Source: Ruminococcaceae bacterium UBA5396
Lineage (GTDB): Bacteria; Bacillota; Clostridia; Oscillospirales; Acutalibacteraceae
DNA length: 32,405 nt
NCBI GenBank assembly: GCA_002410715.1
Contig: DHOG01000085.1
Span: forward strand, 1-32,405
Reading direction: 5' to 3'
The notes under the pieces were generated by a model, which saw only the letters and a list, made by a program, of their open reading frames with translations, searched no databases and had not been told where the DNA came from. The translations under genes were made by a program, and so were the position numbers. Below are positions 8,109-15,107 of this stretch, in pieces (the first letter of the stretch is position 1; each line of letters opens with the position of its first letter).

Positions 8109-8681
8109 TTATAAAAACATAGGCTGAATCTGAACACCCGTCAGTGCGGCAGTAATCGTCTTCTCCAAAAGCGAAAAATCTGCAACCAGTGAATTGGGTT
8201 TGTATATCGGATCATCCTGTTTCAATGGAACAAAATATATGTATTTGGAATTTTTCAGAAAAGCAATATTACGCATGGAAGCGCCCAAGGCATCATTGGT
8301 AGCAATTCCGAGTACAACCGGCATACTGCGGCGCAGATGTGACTTGACCGCAAGAGCAACCGGCGTGTCGCTGATACCGTTTGCCAGACGTCCTAAAGTA
8401 CTTCCCGTACAGGGTGCGACCACCAAAACATCCAAAAGGGCACTGGGGCCGATGGGTTCAACATCAACCAGGGTTTCGAGCGGCTTATTGCCGGTTATCT
8501 CCTCTAGCGTCCTGCGCAGCTCTGCAGCCGTACCGAAACGTGTGTCGGTTGATGCCGCATTGTATGACAGGATGGGTGTTATTTTGGCACCCGCATCCAC
8601 AAGCTGACGCAAGCTGCTCAGAATCCGATCCACCGTGCAAAATGAGCCTGTTATTGCAAAACCCAGACGTAATCCGTCCAT
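8109..8681 (-). CDS. dpaB: dipicolinate synthase subunit B
   Basis: This flavoprotein-fold subunit works with DpaA to oxidise dihydrodipicolinate, made in lysine biosynthesis, to dipicolinic acid. The product is pumped into the forespore and gives the spore core its heat resistance. The sequence begins LGFAITGSFCTVDRI, a typical flavoprotein phosphate loop, and contains DVLVVAPCTGSTLGRLANG near residue 90 and VLGIATNDALG near 125, as in SpoVFB. The ATG at 8681 overlaps the dpaA stop (ATG and TGA interlock) and lies 7 bases after AAGGAGG, better than the GTG at 8684. Length is 190 residues, close to the Bacillus protein. Translation is probably coupled to dpaA. Confidence 0.93.
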   Translation of the reverse strand: MDGLRLGFAITGSFCTVDRILSSLRQLVDAGAKITPILSYNAASTDTRFGTAAELRRTLEEITGNKPLETLVDVEPIGPSALLDVLVVAPCTGSTLGRLANGISDTPVALAVKSHLRRSMPVVLGIATNDALGASMRNIAFLKNSKYIYFVPLKQDDPIYKPNSLVADFSLLEKTITAALTGVQIQPMFL

Positions 8682-9547
8682 CACATTGCCTCCTTCAGCA
8701 TATTCAGGATGGTGTTTTTAATGATCTGTCCTGCTGTTTTAGGCGCAACGCGTCCGGGAAGCGATAATGCCCATATTGTTTTAATCTGCAGTTCAGCTGC
8801 AGCATTAAACTCTACCCCTCCGGGCCTGGATGCAAGGTCAATCAGCAACGTGTTTTTGTCAAGCTTACTTAGAACATCGTGGTTAAAAATCGGGAAAGGG
8901 ACTGTATTAAATATAACATCGAAATCTCCTGCCTGTGAAAGCTTTGCCAACTCCACTGATCTGCATCCATGAGAATCCGCCCATGCCAAATCAGAGAATT
9001 TTCGCGCGGCAACGGTTACATTGGCGCCCAGCGCGACAAGCAGGCGAGAGAGCATTCGTCCAATCCGGCCATAGCCTGTAATCAGGCAGTTTGCTCCGTT
9101 GATTGTAACCGGAAGCTCCTCCATAGCAAGCTGAACCGCTCCTTCGGCTGTGGGGACAGCATTGTAAATTGCCATCTCTTCACGTTTCAGATAATCGTCT
9201 ATTTTCAGCCCCCGCTTTTCAACCTCGTCTCGGATCTCCTCTGTAATTGCCCCGCCCACCATTCGCTGATTGGGTTTTATGGCGCTAAGCACCTGATCAA
9301 TTGAAATCCGTACACGAGAAAAAGGTGCGTTGATTGTAGAACCATCAGTGCTCACCGGAACAGGCAAAATAATGAAATCGGCAAGGGATACCGCCTGGGA
9401 TGGGTTTGTACAGCCGGTCACACAAGGTGGAAGATCGGTACTGTCAAATCCGGACGAAATTACCTTATATCCATCCGCAGCCAGCAATCCTGCAAGATAA
9501 GCACATCTGAGATCGCCGCCTATTACGGCAAACGTGTCTATATTCAT
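8681..9547 (-). CDS. dpaA: dipicolinate synthase subunit A
   Basis: DpaA is the NAD(P)-dependent dehydrogenase-like subunit of dipicolinate synthase and acts in the mother cell late in sporulation. The N-terminal domain starts FAVIGGDLRCAYLAGLL. The C-terminal Rossmann domain carries GYGRIGRM with glycines 158, 160 and 163, followed by ALGANVTVAARK. LPVPVSTDG near residue 62 is also typical of SpoVFA. The length of 288 fits the family. A GGGGG tract about 9 bases before the ATG may serve for ribosome binding. It heads the dpaA-dpaB pair, and a sigma-K-like promoter lies 31 bases upstream of the start codon. Confidence 0.94.
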   Translation of the reverse strand: MNIDTFAVIGGDLRCAYLAGLLAADGYKVISSGFDSTDLPPCVTGCTNPSQAVSLADFIILPVPVSTDGSTINAPFSRVRISIDQVLSAIKPNQRMVGGAITEEIRDEVEKRGLKIDDYLKREEMAIYNAVPTAEGAVQLAMEELPVTINGANCLITGYGRIGRMLSRLLVALGANVTVAARKFSDLAWADSHGCRSVELAKLSQAGDFDVIFNTVPFPIFNHDVLSKLDKNTLLIDLASRPGGVEFNAAAELQIKTIWALSLPGRVAPKTAGQIIKNTILNMLKEAM

Positions 9548-9577
9548 GGTATGTAACCCCCAAAATTTATCTTGCTA

Positions 9578-9605
9578 TATCCTATGAAAATCACAGTAAA
9601 CCTGT
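9578..9605 (-). promoter_or_regulatory. sigma-K-type promoter for dpaA-dpaB
   Basis: On the minus strand the -10 element CATAGGATA (9586 to 9578) matches the sigma-K consensus CATAnnnTA exactly. ACA (9605 to 9603) stands 16 bases upstream in the position of the -35 AC motif. In Bacillus the spoVF operon is transcribed by sigma-K, which fits. Confidence 0.7.
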
Positions 9606-9670
9606 GCTTTGATTATTCCGTTAAAATCGTAATATAACAAGATAAAACAACCATTCAAAGATTATGAACG

Positions 9671-9749
9671 CAACTTCCCCCGGCTGTATGCCGAGGGAAG
9701 TTGAGACAACAACGCACCTTTATCATAGCAGACAAAGGTGCGTTGTTGT
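9671..9749. terminator. two adjacent strong hairpins at the end of the sortase operon
   Basis: Hairpin one pairs 9671-9684 (CAACTTCCCCCGGC) with 9690-9703, one mismatch, loop of 5. Hairpin two pairs ACAACAACGCACCTTT (9706-9721) perfectly with 9734-9749, loop of 12. They lie between the 3' end of the minus-strand membrane protein and the dpaA promoter. Neither is followed by a clean T run on the minus strand, so efficiency as intrinsic terminators is uncertain. Confidence 0.55.
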
Positions 9750-9795
9750 ATATAAGGCGGTAATGAAAAAGATGCCGTTATTTTGCTCCATATAT

Positions 9796-10638
9796 TTAAT
9801 AGTCTCTTTCTCCTCTAATTGCCTTCTGTCTCATACGATGGGTCAGGAAGATGGATATCGCGCCGAGAACTGCTAGCACCAGTCCGCTGACAACCAGGGT
9901 TCTCAAAGTGGTGCCGACAACCGAAGCAAACAGCATTCTGACATGCTCGGGAGAAATGTTTATTTTGTTGTACGAACCCTGTATCAGAAAAAGCAAAGGA
10001 ACAGGGACAATCATAAGTGCGGATGCAAACAGGCTGTATGTGCAATAACGCACAGCACGGTGCTTGAAGGTATGGATACGGAACAAAAACAGCGCAAGTA
10101 AGATTAGAAGGACTGAAAATATTAGGAGAACATAGGTGAAAGCGTTTTCAAACCAAAGCCTGATCGGTGCAAAGCTTTTCAAGTAGGGTACGCTGATCTG
10201 ACGCTCATATTCCTCCAAACAATAATCAGCAAGCGTATCGAGGTTTGTTTCGGTGATGTTTATATTATTATCATGAGCATATTCCGTGAATCTATCCATG
10301 ATGAGCCTGTGAATACGGGATGAATCAAACGTATCGTCAATATTCACCAGTATTGATGATACGTTAGCCTTGGAATCCTCCCGAATGATCTGGGCATTAA
10401 ACAGACCATCATAAACCTCTTCCGGTATATTACTGGGAGGCGCAACCTCATTCTTCAGGGTTTCTACAAGCGAATCGAGTGCCGATTGATAATACCTATC
10501 GTCCATTCTATCTGATATAAACCCAGAATGAAACAGAGTTAGGGACAAACTTATGAAAACCACCAGAAATGTAATACAGATCATCATCATAAACGACAGT
10601 ATTCCGCTGATGAACTGTGATACTCGGACTTTAATCAT
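9796..10638 (-). CDS. uncharacterised membrane protein, third gene of the sortase operon
   Basis: I do not recognise the family. The 280 residues show one helix near the N-terminus (about 14-38), an extracytoplasmic region of about 125 residues rich in acidic and polar residues, then three hydrophobic segments (about 166-190, 200-222 and 240-265) and a basic tail ending HRMRQKAIRGERDY. The topology puts residues 40-165 outside the cell. It follows the sortase by 17 bases, with AAGGAAAGG about 10 bases before the ATG, so it is surely co-transcribed. By position it may help display or processing of the anchored protein encoded first in the operon; that role is inferred from context only. Confidence 0.7.
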   Translation of the reverse strand: MIKVRVSQFISGILSFMMMICITFLVVFISLSLTLFHSGFISDRMDDRYYQSALDSLVETLKNEVAPPSNIPEEVYDGLFNAQIIREDSKANVSSILVNIDDTFDSSRIHRLIMDRFTEYAHDNNINITETNLDTLADYCLEEYERQISVPYLKSFAPIRLWFENAFTYVLLIFSVLLILLALFLFRIHTFKHRAVRYCTYSLFASALMIVPVPLLFLIQGSYNKINISPEHVRMLFASVVGTTLRTLVVSGLVLAVLGAISIFLTHRMRQKAIRGERDY

Positions 10639-10655
10639 GGAATATTTACCTTTCC

Positions 10656-11339
10656 TTATGCTGCTGCAGGATTAGATACAATCCTGGGACCCGACACCTT
10701 TTCTCCATAGACAAAATAGCGCTTTGAGGTGAGCCCAAGTGTGTTAAACGGATAACATGTGTAAAGAATTAGCTGCTCCTTATCCTGAGATAGATTGTAA
10801 GCGCTTTTGTCATTGTGGTCAGCGATTTTGGTTCCAGTGACCTTATACTTATAAATGCCGTAATTTGTGGTAATAACAACAATATCATTGTCTTTCACAA
10901 ACTGCAGCCCACCGAATGCACCATTATTGTGTCCGCTGATTAGCAACGGCTTGCCGTATCCTGGGATTGAGCTCCCTAAATACTGACCGACTCCCTTTTT
11001 AAGAACTGCGCTGCTGTCTCCGAAGTACAAATCCGTCTTAATCGAGTACGAAGGAATCTCCAGCCGAGCATAATGCGTGCCGTAGACCGGCATTTGCACG
11101 GTTTTCTCCTCTACGGTTTCGGCATTTAAATCGTCCGTATCCTTCTGTTCAAAAATCGACGCCACCCTTGAAGCGTGATTGGGCTGATTCTCTGAAATAA
11201 TAAGGTTCAAGGATGATACCATTGGCATTACAATCGAGGCAAAGGCACTATACAAAATAACGTATCCGATGATGCAGAAAAGCAATGGCAAGTACAGATA
11301 TACCATTGCTCTTTTCTTTATAAAATAGAATAGCCTCAT
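10656..11339 (-). CDS. sortase, class D-like
   Basis: Sortases are membrane transpeptidases that cut a sorting signal and attach the protein to the cell wall. The N-terminal helix (about residues 12-37) anchors it, and the catalytic domain follows from about residue 85. The triad is clear: H137 in LISGHNNGAFGGL, C195 in LILYTCYPFN and R207 in TSKRYFVYG. The TCYPFN segment and the length resemble class D sortases. The ATG at 11339 interlocks with the stop of the upstream gene (ATGA). A longer frame starting at 11378 would overlap that gene by more than 40 bases and has no better ribosome site. Translation is probably coupled, since no good Shine-Dalgarno is seen. Its likely substrate is the protein just upstream. 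Confidence 0.88.
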   Translation of the reverse strand: MRLFYFIKKRAMVYLYLPLLFCIIGYVILYSAFASIVMPMVSSLNLIISENQPNHASRVASIFEQKDTDDLNAETVEEKTVQMPVYGTHYARLEIPSYSIKTDLYFGDSSAVLKKGVGQYLGSSIPGYGKPLLISGHNNGAFGGLQFVKDNDIVVITTNYGIYKYKVTGTKIADHNDKSAYNLSQDKEQLILYTCYPFNTLGLTSKRYFVYGEKVSGPRIVSNPAAA

Positions 11340-11887
11340 TTTGAAAAAAGCCTCATCTTGCGAGCAGCTACAAAACATCCGGCAATTAATGCAAGACCTG
11401 CACCTGCTATTACCGCTAGAGCACTTGAATCCGGACCGGTTACCTTTATGACACCCTCATCAGATGCAACCGGATTTCCTTTGTCGTCCAGAAGGGTGAT
11501 TACACTCTTGGCTGAATCCACCGAAACAGTGAGATCAATCACTTCTGCGGCATTCTGAATATTCTCAAGAATTGCCGACTTATCCCTTGCATCCAGTGCG
11601 GCAATGCTGGCAACACCCGAGTCTTTCACAATGCTTATGGCATCCTCAACCTCTGTAACAATTAAATCGGCCTGATTCTTTGTAATGGTTACATCGTCCC
11701 TCTTAAGGTAATTCTCTGCTTGGGTGAGAACATCCGAAGGCAGGGAGACCACTTTTCCGTCAACTGTAAAGGAAGAAGTAAGCGCATCGAGAACCTTTTG
11801 CTTGTTTGTATCAAGCCCGGCAGCAGAAGCGGTTATTGATAACGCAGCCATGACAAAACAGATTACTGTCAAAATTGTTTTTTTCAT
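11336..11887 (-). CDS. secreted protein with C-terminal anchor, likely sortase substrate
   Basis: The 183-residue protein has a signal peptide (basic start, hydrophobic core, cleavage probably after ASA at 20-22). Residues 25-145 form a mostly helical polar region. A C-terminal module has all parts of a sorting signal: IKVTG at 147-151, a hydrophobic stretch (about 156-174) and a basic tail ARKMRLFSK. The motif has the LPxTG spacing but lacks the proline. An alternative is a simple membrane-anchored protein. Having its own sortase directly downstream, overlapping by four bases, argues for a dedicated pair. AAGGAG lies 9 bases before the ATG. The family is otherwise unknown to me. Confidence 0.75.
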   Translation of the reverse strand: MKKTILTVICFVMAALSITASAAGLDTNKQKVLDALTSSFTVDGKVVSLPSDVLTQAENYLKRDDVTITKNQADLIVTEVEDAISIVKDSGVASIAALDARDKSAILENIQNAAEVIDLTVSVDSAKSVITLLDDKGNPVASDEGVIKVTGPDSSALAVIAGAGLALIAGCFVAARKMRLFSK

Positions 11888-11937
11888 TCTTAAAACTCCT
11901 TATTTTGGGATATAACGCGAACAATCACAACATCTAT

Positions 11938-11966
11938 ATTATATCCTGTTATAACCAATTGAGCAA
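11938..11966 (-). promoter_or_regulatory. sigma-A-type promoter of the sortase operon
   Basis: On the minus strand TTGCTC (11966 to 11961) and TATAAT (11943 to 11938) are spaced by 17 bases. The predicted start is about 40 bases before the first gene. The -35 element lies inside the palindrome at 11954-11971. Confidence 0.6.
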
Positions 11967-11971
11967 TTGGT
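11954..11971. promoter_or_regulatory. palindromic operator candidate over the -35 element
   Basis: ACCAATTG-AG-CAATTGGT is a perfect 8+2+8 inverted repeat. It covers the -35 hexamer of the sortase operon promoter, the classic position for a repressor dimer. No regulator gene lies next to it. Confidence 0.5.
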
Positions 11972-12178
11972 AAATGGTAAATAAATCAGCCGATATTAAT
12001 CGACTATTTTGGGATAAATAACATATTTTTTAGCAAATTAATCTAAACTCTACGAAATTACACCACCTAAAACTTAGTAATATTCAATGATAATCGACGA
12101 TTTTTTAAAGGTAATGAGTGAATAGCGAGGTTTTAATTGCAGATCGGTATCCATACTGCTTTTAATGAAAAATATCTA

Positions 12179-12207
12179 TTTAAATGAACCGAACAATATG
12201 TTATAAT
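12179..12207 (+). promoter_or_regulatory. candidate promoter for the Wzz/BY-kinase module
   Basis: The -10 TATAAT at 12202-12207 is perfect. The -35 (TTTAAA, 12179-12184) is poor but correctly spaced at 17 bases. The leader to the GTG start is about 125 bases. Confidence 0.4.
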
Positions 12208-12339
12208 AATCCGAGTGTAAAACATCCAACCCTACTAGTTTTTGGTGTTTCACTGATTATGAAGCGATACACGCTTGGTCATATTCTGTTAATGTGACCT
12301 TTATCATGACCGTCGGTAGAAAACAAAGGAGGCAATAAT

Positions 12340-13047
12340 GTGCATAATTCTATGGATTTAATGGATCTGCTGCGTCTGCTCACAAAAAAGCTCTGGCTTA
12401 TTCTGACCTTGTCTTTTATAGGTTTTTTGTTTGCATTCAGTATTACAAAGCTTGTATTAAAACCGATGTACACCTCTTCGGTCGAAATGTATGTCAGCAA
12501 TACGGTGGAGTTAACGCAGGGTGATATTGACTACAATGATATTAGTGCAGCCCAGCAGCTTGTTAATACATATGCCAGAATTATTCAAAGCGACAGGGTA
12601 TTAGATGAAGTTATATCTTCCGAGAACCTATTATTCACTTCAAAACAGATTCGGGATATGATGAAAGTCGGTTCTGAGGATAATACTCAGATTATGGTGG
12701 TGGAGATCACCACAAACAGCCCCCAGCTCTCTGCCAATCTTGCCAATTCGATTGCCGAGATTTCGCCGAGAATTATTAATCAAATCACAAAAACGGGTAT
12801 GGTGGAAGCAATTAACAAGGCCAAGGCAAATCCAATCGCCTCTTCTCCAGATCTGAGAATGAATTGTCTGCTTGGAATCTTGCTGGGCTTAATTGCTTCG
12901 GTTTTATATATTGTTCTAAATGATCTTCTTGACGTACATGTTAAAGGGGTAGATGATATCAAGAATCATTATAATATTCCGATTCTCGGTACCATTCCGG
13001 TCATAAACGCTCAGTCAAAAGGAGGCTTTAATTATTATGAACGTTAA
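12340..13047 (+). CDS. Wzz-type chain-length / BY-kinase activator membrane protein
   Basis: This is the transmembrane adaptor of a bacterial tyrosine kinase pair (CapA, CpsC and YveK relatives), which governs polymer length and export of capsule or exopolysaccharide. Two membrane helices (about 19-38 and 172-192) frame an external domain with a Wzz-like start (YTSSVEMYVSN) and a coiled region. The C-terminal cytoplasmic tail (DVHVKGVDDIKNHYNIPIL and beyond) is where such proteins contact the kinase. The GTG at 12340 is 7 bases after AAAGGAGG; the ATG two bases earlier is out of frame and soon hits a stop. Its last 11 bases overlap the kinase gene, and the ribosome site of the kinase lies inside this gene. 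Confidence 0.88.
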   Translation: MHNSMDLMDLLRLLTKKLWLILTLSFIGFLFAFSITKLVLKPMYTSSVEMYVSNTVELTQGDIDYNDISAAQQLVNTYARIIQSDRVLDEVISSENLLFTSKQIRDMMKVGSEDNTQIMVVEITTNSPQLSANLANSIAEISPRIINQITKTGMVEAINKAKANPIASSPDLRMNCLLGILLGLIASVLYIVLNDLLDVHVKGVDDIKNHYNIPILGTIPVINAQSKGGFNYYER

Positions 13048-13783
13048 ATGGTCTGAAAAGGGAGCAGTTGATTTTACTACTTCAAAAAAGCGAAAGACAA
13101 TGGATGGTATATTGCTGTCCGAGTCAGCGCCATTTCATGTCAGAGAGGCGTTCAAAACCATAAGAACTAACCTTCTTTTCACGCTTGCTACGACAGACAG
13201 CAAGGCCGTTGTGGTTGCCAGTGCGATGCCCAATGAAGGAAAATCCACAACATCGGCTAACCTGGCTGTAGCACTTGCACAGACCGGCGCGCAGGTTCTT
13301 CTGATGGATTGTGATTTGCGTAAGCCGTCTGTTCACCGCCTCTTTAAGCTTCCTATGGATAAGGGACTGACAAGCGTTCTCTGCGGTATCGATAAAATTG
13401 AGGAAGCGCTGCATGAAAATATTACGCCCAATCTTGATATAATAACAGCCGGTCCAATCTCCCCGAATCCGTCTGAGCTTCTGGGTTCTACTCGCATGTC
13501 TGATTTATTGACGATTGTGCAAAAAGCTTATGATTACGTGATTCTCGACGTATCTCCCGTTAATATTGTTTCGGATGCAATCATTGTTGCAAAGCAGACA
13601 GCGGGTATTTTGCTGATAGCCAGACAGGGACAATCCCGTCACGATCAGCTTCGAAAAGCCATTGATAGCTGCGAATTTGCGGAGGTCAATATTCTGGGCA
13701 TGGTAATCAATGAGTCTAAAAGTGCAAGCACAAGTTATTACGGATATGAGTATAGCAAACTTGATAGAGAAGCCAAAAAGTAG
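13037..13783 (+). CDS. CpsD/CapB-family tyrosine kinase (BY-kinase)
   Basis: A cytoplasmic autophosphorylating tyrosine kinase that works with the preceding adaptor. The P-loop SAMPNEGKST is at about 62-71, the second Walker motif VLLMDCDLRKP at 87-97 and Walker B VILDVSPVN at 168-176. The C-terminal tail holds a tyrosine cluster (Y234, Y235, Y237, Y239) that would be phosphorylated between subunits of the ring. Length (248) is normal for the split kinase type of Firmicutes. AAAGGAGG lies 11 bases before the ATG. The phosphatase gene follows after 37 bases. Confidence 0.92.
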   Translation: MNVKWSEKGAVDFTTSKKRKTMDGILLSESAPFHVREAFKTIRTNLLFTLATTDSKAVVVASAMPNEGKSTTSANLAVALAQTGAQVLLMDCDLRKPSVHRLFKLPMDKGLTSVLCGIDKIEEALHENITPNLDIITAGPISPNPSELLGSTRMSDLLTIVQKAYDYVILDVSPVNIVSDAIIVAKQTAGILLIARQGQSRHDQLRKAIDSCEFAEVNILGMVINESKSASTSYYGYEYSKLDREAKK

Positions 13784-13820
13784 GTTTTCTCCCTTGGTGC
13801 TTGTATAAGGAGGACTTTTT

Positions 13821-14522
13821 TTGTTGATTGATTTTCATGCACATATTCTGCCCGGCATTGATGACGGAGCCCGAGATTTGGATATGTCGCTTGCCATGCT
13901 TTCGATGCTGGAAAAACAGGGTGTTGGCATTGTTGCTGCAACCCCGCATTTTTATGCGCATAGACAGCCGATTGAAACATTTCTTCAAGAAAGACAGCAT
14001 GCGCTGGATTTGCTGTTGTCCAAACGATATGAAGGGATGCCGGTTATAGCGCCTGCATCCGAGGTTTATCTGGAACGGGGTATTCGGAACATCGACCTTG
14101 GTCCTCTATGCTACGGGGAAACAAATCTCCTTCTGCTGGAGCTGCCGTATACAACATACCAGAGCTGGTTTCTTGAAGAGGCATATAATTTATGCCTGAG
14201 TCAGTCCATCACGCCTGTATTCGCACATCTCGATCGTTACCTGACCATGTATCCAAAGGATGCCATTAATGAAATATTAGAGTTTGATGATGCGATTATT
14301 CAGATTAATCACGGGGCTTTATTTTCGGGCCAAAGACGTAAAGCAGTGATAAAATGGATCAAAGAAGGGCGAACTGTTTTGTTCGGAAGTGATTGTCACA
14401 ACCTAAAAAGCAGGTGTTCGCTGGAATCACAGGCACAATCTGTGATAGAATCCAAGCTGGGCAAAGGCTGGCTTACCGGATATGAGGAGTATTCACTCCG
14501 GATTCTCAACAACCCTGCTTGA
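13821..14522 (+). CDS. CpsB/CapC-family tyrosine-protein phosphatase (PHP domain)
   Basis: A metal-dependent phosphatase of the PHP superfamily that removes phosphate from the BY-kinase tail and so resets polymer synthesis. Metal ligands are visible as H6-A-H8 in IDFHAHILPGIDDGA, the downstream ATPHFYAH, an FAHLDRY near residue 135 and GSDCHN near 193. Length is 233, slightly shorter than the usual 240-255. The start is TTG at 13821 (a second TTG follows at once), set by AAGGAGGA about 7 bases upstream; no ATG is better placed. It completes an adaptor-kinase-phosphatase operon without any glycosyltransferase, flippase or polymerase gene in the window. Confidence 0.9.
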   Translation: MLIDFHAHILPGIDDGARDLDMSLAMLSMLEKQGVGIVAATPHFYAHRQPIETFLQERQHALDLLLSKRYEGMPVIAPASEVYLERGIRNIDLGPLCYGETNLLLLELPYTTYQSWFLEEAYNLCLSQSITPVFAHLDRYLTMYPKDAINEILEFDDAIIQINHGALFSGQRRKAVIKWIKEGRTVLFGSDCHNLKSRCSLESQAQSVIESKLGKGWLTGYEEYSLRILNNPA

Positions 14523-14604
14523 TATCAAACCTTCCCCCATTAAGGCTTCGGATTTAACTTGTTAATAAAAACGCAGGGGTGTGCATATGAAAGGACGGTC
14601 ATAT

Positions 14605-15006
14605 ATGAGAATATCAATACGGGTTCTTTCCGCACTATCTGCTCTGTTTATGGGAACGATTCTTTCGTCATGCGGGAGTGATGGAAAACAGATTAAAAAC
14701 GAATATAAGCAAATAACAGTTGAAGAAGCAAAAAGGATTATGGATGAGGAATCGGGGTTTGTCATCTTGGACGTGAGAAGGCAGGATGAGTATGATTCCG
14801 GTCATATTCCGGGTGCTGTTCTGCTTACGAATGAAAGCATCGGCAGTGGTGAAATTCCTGCTTTGCCGGATAAAAGTCAGAAAATGCTTGTCTACTGCCG
14901 AAGCGGAAATCGAAGCAAACAGGCAGCTAACAAACTAGCGGATCTCGGATATACCAATGTTTATGAGTTCGGTGGCATTAATGACTGGCCGTATGAAATA
15001 GAGTGA
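14605..15006 (+). CDS. rhodanese-like domain lipoprotein
   Basis: Rhodanese domains carry sulfur as a cysteine persulfide. Here the domain (about residues 37-133) ends with the active loop YCRSGNRS, giving catalytic C98, and includes FVILDVRRQDEYDSGHIPGA. A lipoprotein signal with lipobox LSSC (C23) places it outside the membrane, as for other extracytoplasmic rhodaneses of unknown substrate. The frame is open from GTG 14581; ATG 14587 and ATG 14605 are both possible. I choose 14605 because AAAGGA lies about 10 bases before it and the signal peptide then has normal length. It follows the phosphatase gene by some 80 bases and may be a separate unit. Confidence 0.85.
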   Translation: MRISIRVLSALSALFMGTILSSCGSDGKQIKNEYKQITVEEAKRIMDEESGFVILDVRRQDEYDSGHIPGAVLLTNESIGSGEIPALPDKSQKMLVYCRSGNRSKQAANKLADLGYTNVYEFGGINDWPYEIE

Positions 15007-15063
15007 ATCCCTTTTTGATTTGTGCGGGATAAACCATAGGTGCCATTTTATAACGCACCCATT

Positions 15064-15107
15064 GAAAACAGCGTTTCGCATCCGAGAGGTTGCAAAACGC
15101 TGTTTTC
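15064..15107. terminator. bidirectional terminator between convergent genes
   Basis: GAAAACAGCGTTT (15064-15076) pairs with AAACGCTGTTTTC (15095-15107), with a further GCA/TGC in the loop. A and T tracts flank both arms. It serves the rhodanese gene on the plus strand and touches the stop codon of the membrane protein on the minus strand. Confidence 0.85.

Larger units (their letters stand above)
11888..12339. other. 452-bp divergent intergenic region
   Basis: This AT-rich stretch separates the minus-strand sortase operon from the plus-strand kinase module. It holds the promoter and palindrome listed for the sortase side, a weaker promoter candidate for the kinase side (TTTAAA 12179-12184, 17 bases, TATAAT 12202-12207), and a leader of about 130 bases before the Wzz-like gene. 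No small gene with a ribosome site was seen. Confidence 0.5.
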
